Source: Sinohyriopsis cumingii | Lineage: Eukaryota; Mollusca; Bivalvia; Unionida; Unionidae | Direction of reading: 5' to 3' | Assembly: GCA_028554795.2 (NCBI GenBank) | Contig: CM068842.1 | Location: forward strand, 50,737,574-50,801,573 | DNA length: 64,000 bases | In this document: positions 51,501 through 57,640 of the stretch, piece by piece | Layout of the letters: each line of letters begins with the position of its first letter | Position numbering within the stretch: the stretch's first letter is position 1 | The notes under the pieces: generated by a model | Told to the model about the DNA's origin: nothing | Database searches by the model: none | Seen by the model: the letters and a program-made list of their open reading frames with translations, nothing else | Translations under genes and position numbers: made by a program

Positions 51501-52224
51501 TAAAAATGTTTTTTGCCCATCTAATAAAATCTGCACCGAAACTGAAACCAAATGAAGATGTTTGGAGCCAGTTGTCTTTTTGAAATTGATTTGAAGTATC
51601 AAACCTGGCAGATGATTTTCTTCTGTAAAATAGACGATGTCCTACAATAAACGTGTATTTAGGCAATATCTCTTTGGATATTTTTATGAAAAATTTATAT
51701 ACTTTTGTCTCAGATGTCTTATGAAAAGATACACGAGTTGCTTTGCCAAGATAGTGAAGCAAGCAAATTTTATAATCATATTAAATGTGTATCACCTACC
51801 TTCGAATTATACTTCTTGTTCTTTTGGTGAAAAGCAATTTTCCTTTCATCGTCTTCCAAACATTCCAAACGATAGAATTTATGCGACCATGAGTCAACTT
51901 CGATGATAAATAAAATATGATAAGCGGATATAATATGCATAGGAAAATACTTCCAGGTGGATCAAATGTGATAGAAAATGATAGATAGACTGTTATTCCA
52001 ATTATTGAGAGGACGTATATCATTCTTTGGACAAAAATACACACTTTCATCTTTACATTTTGTAGCTTCCGTTGTAATAACGAAGCCTTCTTTCTTTCCG
52101 GTTCGTCTGTGCTGTATTTGTCTGTCGGAACTTGACCGTTCAACTCAACGTCATTTAATGGAACACAAACTACATTATCGTCGTCGCATGTGCTGCATTT
52201 GTCGCTTCGTGATTTCTCCTCCAT
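36304..52224 (-). CDS. Concentrative nucleoside transporter (SLC28 family), nine exons
   Basis: Sodium-coupled plasma-membrane nucleoside importer. Exons in transcript order are 52224-51800, 49168-49027, 47470-47279, 46899-46738, 43943-43818, 41610-41480, 40245-40077, 38099-37941 and 36492-36304. They total 1695 nt, coding for 564 residues, close to the family norm of about 600-690. Phases agree throughout. The N-terminal cytosolic tail is rich in acidic and polar residues. Family blocks are [36 protein letters not shown] with [74 protein letters not shown], the signature [21 protein letters not shown] and [12 protein letters not shown]. The binding loop normally reading GQTE reads GQVE (split by an intron). 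The final TGA overlaps a possible donor (GGTGTGTG), so a further exon cannot be excluded. Confidence 0.93.
36952..37270 (-). mobile_element. tRNA-derived SINE, family B (SLC28 intron 8)
   Basis: Reverse-orientation copy with TTTAACGTAGCTTTAACA at the left and CTCTAACCATCTAGGCCACC, the A-box complement, at the right. Confidence 0.88.
37614..37822. mobile_element. MITE, about 210 bp
   Basis: Terminal inverted repeats GCAGAGGCGTAGCT and AGCTACGCCTCTGC. The interior holds GGCGCCC blocks and a long C run. It lies in SLC28 intron 8. Confidence 0.8.
37941..38099 (-). CDS. SLC28 exon 8
   Basis: Acceptor TTTATTTCAG and donor GTAAGT, 53 codons. It encodes [19 protein letters not shown] and the family signature [12 protein letters not shown]. 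Confidence 0.93.
38190..38463. repeat. (CCAC/CCATC)n microsatellite
   Basis: Dense CCATCCATCCACCCACC-type repeat in SLC28 intron 7. Three frames stay open and encode spurious His-Pro-rich peptides. Confidence 0.95.
39061..39369. repeat. 61-bp tandem repeat, five nearly identical copies
   Basis: The unit contains TTGGTTCGTAACCCTACCTC and TGATCTTTGCGATTACATAA and recurs every 61 bases (39067, 39128, 39189, 39250, 39311). The copies appear identical except at the array edge, which indicates recent expansion. It lies in SLC28 intron 7. Confidence 0.95.
39805..39960. repeat. Minisatellite of about 57 bp, three copies
   Basis: Three diverged units built on GCTTAGAGTTTGATGTTTCC and TTGTGCAGAGAGGGAATG, ending about 120 bases from SLC28 exon 7. 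Confidence 0.8.
40077..40245 (-). CDS. SLC28 exon 7
   Basis: Acceptor GTCCTCAG and donor GTGAGG. It completes a Gly codon, then encodes [19 protein letters not shown], a helix through [15 protein letters not shown], and YPQLSFQ. Confidence 0.93.
40693..41010. mobile_element. Inverted-repeat element with central hairpin
   Basis: Termini GAGTTTCCTCTGACCCTTG (left) and CAAGGGTCAGAGGAAACT (right) are inverted copies over about 30 bases. Inside, 40792-40815 is a perfect hairpin with arms CGCCGACACC and GGTGTCGGCG around ATTT. No transposase. It lies in SLC28 intron 6. Confidence 0.8.
41480..41610 (-). CDS. SLC28 exon 6
   Basis: Acceptor TGATTGCAG and donor GTTTGT. It encodes [20 protein letters not shown] followed by PETEIPK, a strongly conserved family block, and ends in phase 2. 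Confidence 0.92.
43818..43943 (-). CDS. SLC28 exon 5
   Basis: Acceptor TTTTGACCAG and donor GTAAGA, 42 codons. It begins [11 protein letters not shown], where relatives have T-E, and contains [19 protein letters not shown]. Confidence 0.92.
44233..44420 (+). mobile_element. tRNA-derived SINE, family C
   Basis: Head with GTGACTCAGTGGTAAGAGTC (A box) and GTTCGAATCC (B box), body with GCATGGCACTTTACTCC, and end AACACCAAACTGAAACC. It lies in SLC28 intron 4. Confidence 0.8.
44515..44665 (+). mobile_element. tRNA-derived SINE, family C-like, partial
   Basis: CCGTAGCTCAGTTGATCGTG and GGTTCGATCG resemble A and B boxes. The body CCTTGGGAAAGGACATTAGC resembles the family C body. The 3' end is lost. 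Confidence 0.65.
44924..44976. repeat. (TA)n microsatellite with preceding TTC tract
   Basis: About 26 TA units, preceded by a TTC-rich tract at 44864-44888. Confidence 0.93.
46382..46415. repeat. (TG)n microsatellite
   Basis: Mixed TGTGCG and TG repeat, just beyond the distal end of the 43-bp array of SLC28 intron 4. Confidence 0.85.
46437..46760 (-). repeat. 43-bp tandem array overlapping SLC28 exon 4 and its splice donor
   Basis: The unit includes the last 22 bases of exon 4 (CACATCTTCATTGGTCAG core), the donor GTAATG and a GAGAAAGG segment. Donor-equivalent positions fall exactly every 43 bases: 46738 (real), 46695, 46652, 46609, 46566, 46523 and 46480. The first three intronic copies keep CAG-GTAATG; the more distal ones have lost the GT. 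Confidence 0.9.
46738..46899 (-). CDS. SLC28 exon 4
   Basis: Acceptor CCCATGCAG and donor GTAATG, 54 codons, phase 0. It encodes [19 protein letters not shown] and ends HIFIGQ, the first half of the substrate-binding loop. Its last 22 bases are also the first unit of a 43-bp tandem array in the intron. Confidence 0.92.
47279..47470 (-). CDS. SLC28 exon 3
   Basis: Acceptor TTCTAAAG, 64 codons. It encodes [20 protein letters not shown] and [14 protein letters not shown], ending FK. The donor that keeps frame and family alignment is GCAAGT, a GC-AG intron. The nearest GT, 5 bases on, would break the frame. Confidence 0.9.
48446..48520. repeat. (TA)n microsatellite
   Basis: About 37 TA units in SLC28 intron 2. 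The Tyr-Ile open frames over it are artefacts. Confidence 0.95.
49027..49168 (-). CDS. SLC28 exon 2
   Basis: Acceptor CCCATGCAG and donor GTAAGT. It completes the split Arg codon of exon 1 and encodes two further helices ([15 protein letters not shown] and [13 protein letters not shown]), ending in phase 0. Confidence 0.85.
51800..52224 (-). CDS. SLC28 exon 1 (start codon, N-terminal domain)
   Basis: The ATG at 52224 opens a 141-codon stretch ending at donor GTAGGT, phase 2. It encodes a hydrophilic tail of about 55 residues, a basic segment, two hydrophobic helices ([13 protein letters not shown] and [14 protein letters not shown]) and a basic loop. Confidence 0.85.
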
Positions 52225-54719
52225 CTTTTGTCAATAAATCTAGGTCAATAAAAAGAATGAATACATTAGAGACTTCATGGACCTTATTTTAGAAACATGG
52301 TAAAACAGATCATGCCAGTTTTTTTACGGTGTCATGACATGAGGAGTTACATCATGACGCCGCCTTTGTGTATTTCTAATTTACTGTAACATCCGTGAAA
52401 AATTCACATTCGGTAAAGTGACTGTCCTAAGAAAAAAAACTGTTAAGTACTAGCAACTTTAAAGGAAGGAAATAAATTATACGATCATCAGATATCTTAA
52501 AGGCAATCACAATATTAGTATACACAAATTACATCATTATTAGAAAGGTCAGTATGTTCCACTTAATGTTTAATTTCATTCTTCCAACGGTTAAGGGGCA
52601 AAAATGATTTCATCATAAACTGTTGATAATTGTGGAGGTAAAGTTTCATCCCGTATCCAAGAAATGGTGTTGTGCCTTAGGGTTTATTTCATTTTAATCT
52701 TAGCGTATGACAGTAAACAGAGGGTATGACAGAGACAGATACAGAGGGTATGAGAAATGGAGCTTAGATTACTAATGGCTTTGCTAAAGCTGCGTCATGC
52801 GAACCATTCCAATGGAACTTTAGGATCTCTATGATTGTTTAATTTCCCTGTCGTTAGGGTGATAATAACAATATAAGTGTGATCTTGCATAGAAGAATCA
52901 GAGCAAGATGGATTCGTTTCAGACAAAAAAGGAAACTTTCCTAAATATGACCAGTTCCTTCGAGCGACCAGAAGATAAAAATTATATGGTTTGTTTCAAT
53001 TTATTTTTATAGATAATAATCATACAGAAATTAATAGACAATAAAGTAAATAATTCAAAGACTTTTATTTCGACTAATTTAGAAAGGATATCAAGACGGA
53101 TGCGAAGTTTATATTGTCAAGTAAGAATCCTAAAGCTATTATGGGTTGAAAAAGGGGTTAGGCAGGATCGTTGAGAATAGCAAAAGCTTTGACTTTGCAA
53201 GTATAATAACTGTTGCACAAGAAGGGATGAAAGACTACATCGATCGTGCTAAGGCAATTGGGTGATGGGCTTTGCCCAGGATCGCACCAAGGCGACCAAC
53301 CCAATATGGTCTGGTCCAGATACGAAACCCGTCCCCTTCTGATGGAGACTTCGGCAGGCTATCTACTGGACCACAGCGTTTTCTTCTAGAATGTACGAAT
53401 CCTATGAAAGGATATAGGTATCATCGAATAAACCATGGCATAGTAAAGGTGATATATAAGAACTTAATATTGGTGGTTATCAACTATTGGTGGTTTGTAA
53501 TATGACAGGGGTGAAACGGTCAAAAACAAATTACAAGAAGGCACGATGGTTTAAATCATAAATCCAATGGCATCGTTCAGATGCATGCAACCTGTAATGT
53601 GACATAAAACTGTTTGCTTTATAATCACTTCAGAATCACAGTCACTATGAGTCGGGTGTCATAAGTATGAAAGGCTGTTGTAACAGACTTATTGTAGATA
53701 GGACAAGAACAGTATCAACAGAATTAAGACATGTAACATATACTGCAAGATAAGCATTGATGAAAACACACTAATACACGCATATAAACAAAACAAAAAA
53801 TACACACATGTACACAAATTGCAAGACAAACAATGATGAAAACATCAATACACACATGCACACTAACATTAAGACCAGCAATGATGAAAACACACGGAGA
53901 CACGCATGCACACAAACTGTAAGACAAGCAATGTTGAAAACAGTGATATACATATGTACCAAAATTGTAAGACAAACAATGACGAAAACAGACAGATACA
54001 CACATGCACACAAACTGGTAAAATAACAATGAAAACAAGAATACATACATGTACACACTCTGTAAGACAAGTAACAATGAAAGCATACGGATATACACAG
54101 GCATAACTAAAATTGTATAGGCTTAAAAACCTATGGTCACATTTTTTTTTAAAGATTCTGCTAAGAACCTTTCATTATGAATGTATAATGTACAACATAA
54201 CTAAATGACCATACTACCATGAATACTAACAATTTTTCCAATAAGTATAATATTGACAACATTTTCCAGTTTCTTTCTTAATGGTCAAAGCTGAGTACGC
54301 TCCAATAATAATTAACGAATACTTTTCCCTAGTTGATTCTAGATATAATTAATTGTGTGGTACAAAAATAGTTACATATTCCAGAATTAAGAAAGAGCAA
54401 CTATTCTTTTATGTTGATAATATACTGTTATTTTTGTCATTCGTTAATCTTCCTTTGTCTTGTCATTTTTTCAGCAAGCTGTTAACACTAATTATTATAT
54501 GTTGTGTTCGCGACAGAGAAAATACTTATTTTAATAGCGACAAAAATACAAATGTGAAAATATTTAAAATTTAAATGTTCTCTAAATTAGATTTAAAAGT
54601 TATTTTGAAGTACAAATATTGGAATTTGTGCTTTGAGAACGACCATTGTGTCCGATGTAACAGCTTCTGCAGGGAAGAAGGTTCACTGAATCTGAGCAAC
54701 AGAATACTAGGAATATGTA
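52225..54719. other. SLC28 upstream region and intergenic sequence
   Basis: It should hold the SLC28 promoter and perhaps a 5' noncoding exon, but no core promoter is certain. From 53760 to 54105 there is a loose minisatellite (ACACATGCACACAAACTGTA with AAGACAAACAATGATGAAAA). The open frame at 53272-53505 (+) has no recognisable motif. Nothing else supported. Confidence 0.55.
53760..54105. repeat. Irregular minisatellite, ACACATGCACAC / GTAAGACAA type
   Basis: Seven or so diverged units of about 45-55 bases. Both strands stay open and give spurious Cys/Tyr- or His/Thr-rich frames. Confidence 0.8.
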
Positions 54720-54935
54720 AGTAGTGAAGTAGGCCACCCTAGGGACAATGGGACAAAGCATTAAAAAAAAACCTGGGCCACTCTAGGGACAATGGAAATT
54801 TAACATGGAGAAAAATCGTGGGCCACTCTAGGGACAATGGGAATTTAACATAGAGTTTGGGCTTGTCTAGGGACAAGGGAAATTAACATGAGGAATATAG
54901 TTTGGGCTTGTCTAGGGACAAGGGGAATTAAATAT
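54720..54935. repeat. Tandem repeats at the presumed left end of the Polinton
   Basis: Five diverged units of about 38-46 bases, each holding TCTAGGGACAA(T/G)GG (CCTAGGGACAATGG in the first) followed by GAATTTAACAT-like sequence and GGGCCACT or GGGCTTGT. The left edge, near AAGTAGTGAAGTAGG, has the AG start seen in many Polintons. Whether this is part of a terminal inverted repeat is unproven. Confidence 0.6.
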
Positions 54936-54954
54936 GGGATTTTTTTTTTTTTAA

Positions 54955-55000
54955 AAAGTTTTTTAAATTTAAATTTAAATTTAAATTTAAATTTAAAAAA
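54955..55000. repeat. (AAATTT)n tract
   Basis: Self-complementary AAATTT repeat between the tandem units and the first accessory gene. Confidence 0.9.
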
Positions 55001-55020
55001 GGGTAGGCAATTGAAAGGCT

Positions 55021-55059
55021 ATCTCTTTTCGAGAAATATGGCTGGCCCTGAAAAGGGCC
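55021..55059 (-). terminator. Histone-type 3' end signal of the 198-residue accessory gene
   Basis: Minus strand, 22 bases after the TAG stop. AAA precedes the 6-bp stem GGCCCT-TTTC-AGGGCC (55059-55044), an exact fit to the metazoan replication-dependent histone stem-loop. AGCCA follows. After 13 bases comes GAAAAGAGAT (55030-55021), like the purine-rich U7 downstream element. No AATAAA intervenes. Confidence 0.75.
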
Positions 55060-55080
55060 TTTCGCTTTCTTCTGCTTCTT

Positions 55081-55677
55081 CTATTTCCTCCATTTCCTCA
55101 TCCAGCCCCTAATCTTTCCCCAAATTCCTTTGTTCTTCCTCTTTTCTTTTTCAGGTAACCAGTCTGGGTGACCCATAGCCCTGAACTTCTCTTGTATCTT
55201 GATCCAATTTTGATTGACTTTGTCAAAGGCCTCTTTCTTCTTTATTGTTTCCTTATCCTGTTTTTCTTGACTCCATTTTTCTTTTATCTTTTTCACCTCT
55301 TCAGTCATCACTTGTTTCATTATTTCTTCTCCTTTTTTCAACCTGTTCAGTCCCCTCTTCATATATGACAACTCCGTCCAATACACTATATGTTCTAGGA
55401 AGCACCGGACTTGGATGACATAATCCAGTGCTTCCTTCAAACTCCCCACTCTGACATAAGGTGGGTCAATAAATCCTCTTGATTTGTTGACTTCATCTTC
55501 TATCATTCCTTCTATTATATGTCTGGCGGTTTTTATACGTTCGACTTGCCTGGTTACCAAGTATTCTTTATCTTCATACTCCCATTCCTTTTGTATCCTT
55601 TCTATAGCATATTCTGCATCTATTATCCAGAAATAGATATGCCTCAATTGATTAAATAAATCAGTCACTTGCGTCAT
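55081..55677 (-). CDS. Accessory helical protein 1 (198 residues), Polinton gene
   Basis: Not recognised as a known family. From the ATG at 55677 it encodes 198 residues, highly charged and mostly helical. Two successive segments (about residues 5-62 and 75-135) share a pattern also seen in the gene at 56965: a Leu/Val/Arg-rich helix, then (E/R)xIIExMxxEE-like, then K/E-rich sequence ending in Trp. It ends in a cationic, Trp-rich amphipathic tail (GKIRGWMRKWRK). The open frame reaches up to 55833, but that first ATG lies in an upstream copy of the promoter element. The 55677 ATG is 58 bases from the TATA-like box, as in the two sister genes, and is preferred. Intronless, with its own promoter and a histone-type 3' end. 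The function is unknown; a role in chromatin or virion assembly would be a guess. Confidence 0.75.
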   Translation of the reverse strand: MTQVTDLFNQLRHIYFWIIDAEYAIERIQKEWEYEDKEYLVTRQVERIKTARHIIEGMIEDEVNKSRGFIDPPYVRVGSLKEALDYVIQVRCFLEHIVYWTELSYMKRGLNRLKKGEEIMKQVMTEEVKKIKEKWSQEKQDKETIKKKEAFDKVNQNWIKIQEKFRAMGHPDWLPEKEKRKNKGIWGKIRGWMRKWRK

Positions 55678-55729
55678 CTTGTTTAGATTATTCTTTGTAG
55701 AATGGTTTGAACGACGAATACTGTGGGTT

Positions 55730-55767
55730 CTTATACGAAAAGCGCGGACGTGATGGAAAACATCCCT
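55730..55767 (-). promoter_or_regulatory. Promoter of accessory gene 1: conserved element plus TATA-like box
   Basis: Minus strand: the element (55767-55742) contains GATGTTTTCCATCACGTCC and GCGC, then 6 bases, then TATAAG (55735-55730). The ATG is 58 bases from the box. The same layout precedes the other two accessory genes. Confidence 0.7.
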
Positions 55768-55781
55768 CAATACATAAAAAT

Positions 55782-55838
55782 TGATCTTACCTAGATCATG
55801 ACCAAAACAACGCGCGGACGTGAAGGAAAACATCCCCC
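55782..55838 (-). promoter_or_regulatory. Second upstream copy of the element plus a dyad site
   Basis: A further copy of the GATGTTTTCCTTCACGTCC element lies at 55838-55812, without a TATA box. Between the copies is the dyad TGATCT-TACCT-AGATCA (55782-55798), conserved at the same place upstream of accessory gene 2. On the minus strand the dyad also reads AGGTAAGAT, a possible splice donor. Confidence 0.55.
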
Positions 55839-56045
55839 ACTTTTCTCATTTCATATAATAAAACCCAAACTATACTCTCCACATACGCTAAGAAACAATA
55901 AAAAAACCCATAATCTACTATTCACACAAACTTACGCAAGTGCTTACAAACACAAACACACAAACACATACACTCACACTATAAAAAAAGAGTTAGTGTT
56001 TATATTCACACTACTCTACCTACACACATTGGCAAATTGATGGTT

Positions 56046-56084
56046 ATTTCTTTTCTAGAGTATTGGGTAGCCCTGAAAAGGGCT
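56046..56084 (-). terminator. Histone-type 3' end signal of accessory gene 2
   Basis: Minus strand, 30 bases after the TAA stop. Stem-loop AGCCCT-TTTC-AGGGCT (56084-56069), then ACCCA (the usual histone flank), and 13 bases after the stem GAAAAGAAAT (56055-56046). Relative to gene 1 the first stem pair is A-U instead of G-C, a compensatory change. Confidence 0.75.
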
Positions 56085-56114
56085 GTTTTTTTTTTGAACT
56101 TCATGGACACCTGG

Positions 56115-56468
56115 TTAATGGTGGCACCTTCCAGGCCTGGCGCCACATACACATCTTGTCCCCCAGTTACTTTTTACCTTTTGGGGGGAGAGAGCAGAGG
56201 CAGGATATGTGGCTTCAGAATCCCAATTTTCGCTCTCTGGGATTCTGAAATTTCTTGTTCTTCTCTCCTTTTCCTCTTCCTCTTCTTTGTTTCTTCTCTT
56301 CTCCTCCTCTTCTTTGTATTTTCTCTCCTCCTCTTCTTTATTTCTTCTTTCCTCCTCCTCTCTCATCCTTCCGTCTTCCACAATGGCTTCCGCGGCCAGT
56401 TCATTCAACAGGCGCCTGGCATATTCCAGATGCACATGAAGTTCCAGTTTCGCCAGTCTCGTGTTCAT
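56115..56468 (-). CDS. Accessory helical protein 2 (117 residues), Polinton gene
   Basis: Not recognised. It opens MNTRLAKLELHVHLEYARRL, similar in start and pattern to the gene at 56965 (MCSKLAKL...). It continues with about 40 residues of almost pure Glu/Lys/Arg, likely a single charged helix or coiled coil. A polar tail with two Cys follows (RCVCGARPGRCHH). The ATG at 56468 is 58 bases from the TATAAA box. It is intronless, flanked by its own promoter and a histone-type stem-loop. The charged part is low complexity at DNA level, so its length may vary between copies. Confidence 0.7.
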   Translation of the reverse strand: MNTRLAKLELHVHLEYARRLLNELAAEAIVEDGRMREEEERRNKEEEERKYKEEEEKRRNKEEEEEKERRTRNFRIPESENWDSEATYPASALSPQKVKSNWGTRCVCGARPGRCHH

Positions 56469-56520
56469 TTTTGGTGTTGATCAATCAACAAGGGTAGCTA
56501 GACTGCCCAGCGAGTTTCAA

Positions 56521-56559
56521 TTTATAGTGAAAGCGCGGACGTGAAGGAAAACATCCCCC
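56521..56559 (-). promoter_or_regulatory. Promoter of accessory gene 2
   Basis: Minus strand: element at 56559-56533 (GATGTTTTCCTTCACGTCC, then GCGC), 6 bases, then a consensus TATAAA (56526-56521). CAGTCTA, an initiator-like motif shared with accessory gene 3, begins 21 bases past the first T of the box. Confidence 0.75.
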
Positions 56560-56573
56560 TAAAAACATAAAAT

Positions 56574-56630
56574 TGATCTTACCTAGATCATGACCAAAAG
56601 AAACAACGCGCGGACCTAAAAGAAACACTC
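56574..56630 (-). promoter_or_regulatory. Degenerate second element copy and dyad, accessory gene 2
   Basis: The dyad TGATCT-N5-AGATCA at 56574-56590 is identical to that upstream of gene 1. A decayed element copy follows at about 56608-56630 (GCGCGGACCTAAAAG on the + strand). Confidence 0.5.
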
Positions 56631-56897
56631 ACTCACTTTTTATGCTACCCATCACTATTTTAAAATTTTTTCATAAATCACTTCAATAGACTATCCACAT
56701 ACCCAAAGCAATCCAATCTAACCCCAAATCTAAACCTCAAACACCAAAAAAGACATCATTTTAATCTACTATCCATACCAACATACTTTAGCACTTACAA
56801 ACACAAACACACAAACACATACCCTCACATTTTTAAAAAAAGAGTTAGTGTTTATATTCACACTACTCTACCTACACACATTGGCAAATTAATCGTT

Positions 56898-56936
56898 ATT
56901 TCTTTTCTAGAGTATTGGGTAGCCCTGAAAAGGGCT
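56898..56936 (-). terminator. Histone-type 3' end signal of accessory gene 3
   Basis: Minus strand, 28 bases after the TAA stop. Stem-loop AGCCCT-TTTC-AGGGCT (56936-56921), flank ACCCA, then exactly 13 bases after the stem GAAAAGAAAT (56907-56898). Confidence 0.75.
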
Positions 56937-56964
56937 GTTTCTTTGTTTGCCTTGGCAATCTTTT

Positions 56965-57324
56965 TTAGTTTCTAAGAATGCGATGTCCTCTGAGGATAGA
57001 CTTTCTGGCGATAGGTCTGCTTCTTCGGAAAGAGAAGTAGAACTCTTTGGTGTCGATACGGCAATCTACAAAGCCTCTGTCAGGTTCAGGTTGCTGCTGC
57101 TGTTGCTGTTGTTGCTGCTGTTGTTGCTGTCTCTGAAGTCTGTACTTCTCTGTCCATTCTTCTTTCTCCCTGTTCATTTCTTCTCTGAAGAGCTCTTCTA
57201 TCAGGTCTTCAGTGACTTTTAGCATTCTCACATTCTCTATTTCTTCTGGCTTCGGTATCAGACTGTGTCTGACCCTATGCAAATTCACGTAGGCTTCGTT
57301 GAGCTTAGCTAGTTTGGAGCACAT
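56965..57324 (-). CDS. Accessory helical protein 3 with polyglutamine (119 residues), Polinton gene
   Basis: Not recognised. From the ATG at 57324 it encodes 119 residues. A helical segment (residues 2-58) carries KVTEDLIEELFREEMNREKE and resembles both halves of accessory protein 1. Then come 13 glutamines encoded by mixed CAG/CAA codons, then a basic tail. The open frame extends up to 57444, but that start is not ATG and would cross the promoter. The 57324 ATG is 60 bases from the TATA-like box, like its sisters. Intronless, with its own promoter and a histone-type 3' end. Confidence 0.72.
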   Translation of the reverse strand: MCSKLAKLNEAYVNLHRVRHSLIPKPEEIENVRMLKVTEDLIEELFREEMNREKEEWTEKYRLQRQQQQQQQQQQQQQPEPDRGFVDCRIDTKEFYFSFRRSRPIARKSILRGHRILRN

Positions 57325-57378
57325 CTTCTTAGGAGGATGAGTCGACAATGGATGGTTAGACTGGAAACAACCCCGGTT

Positions 57379-57417
57379 CTTAAAGCCAAAGCGCGGACGT
57401 GAAGGAAAACATCCCCC
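57379..57417 (-). promoter_or_regulatory. Promoter of accessory gene 3
   Basis: Minus strand: element at 57417-57391 (GATGTTTTCCTTCACGTCC, then GCGC), 6 bases, then TTTAAG (57384-57379) in the TATA position. CAGTCTA lies at the same distance as in gene 2. Confidence 0.7.
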
Positions 57418-57640
57418 ACACGGTTTTCGAGCCGCAACGTTCAATGAGTGTCATGAGAGGGATAGTAAGAAATGAAAGAGCATCAATCCAACATTCTTAT
57501 AGTTAAACAAACCACAAAGGCATTTTTTTCAAAACACAACATTTTTTATTCAAAAATCACTTAACACTAAACAATAACTCTAACATTTTTAACAATAATC
57601 CAACACTATAACATCAAACAATTTTTTCTCCATTGACAAT
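57418..57640 (-). terminator. Polyadenylation region after the protease gene
   Basis: AT-rich spacer. On the minus strand AATAAA occurs at 57550-57545, about 90 bases past the protease stop, so the capsid/protease block probably ends in ordinary polyadenylation. No histone-type stem-loop is present here. Confidence 0.55.

Larger units (their letters stand above)
55850..56935. repeat. Duplicated intergenic module between accessory genes
   Basis: About 120 bases leading to the stem-loop are nearly identical at 55965-56085 and 56820-56936, including GAGTTAGTGTTTATATTCAC and CACACATTGGCAAATTAA-type sequence. Looser similarity extends about 100 bases further left. This indicates that whole gene units (promoter, gene, 3' end) were duplicated. 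Confidence 0.8.

Noticed and set aside
53272..53505. 77-residue plus-strand open frame as a gene
   Set aside because: No motif, no splice or promoter context, and a tRNA-SINE-like composition in part; insufficient support.
53724..54104. Cys/Val-rich membrane-like open frame on the minus strand
   Set aside because: Arises from an irregular ACACATGCACAC minisatellite; both strands are open.
55678..55833. 52-residue N-terminal extension of accessory protein 1
   Set aside because: The extension would be encoded by the duplicated promoter elements and crosses the TATA-like box. The later ATG keeps the 58-base spacing of the sister genes.
56037..56480. Ser/Leu/Phe-rich plus-strand frame opposite accessory gene 2
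   Set aside because: Antisense of the Glu/Lys-rich coding tract, a compositional shadow.
55021..57444. A histone gene cluster
   Set aside because: Suggested by the 3' stem-loops, but none of the three frames shows a histone fold sequence; they are charged helical proteins in a Polinton.
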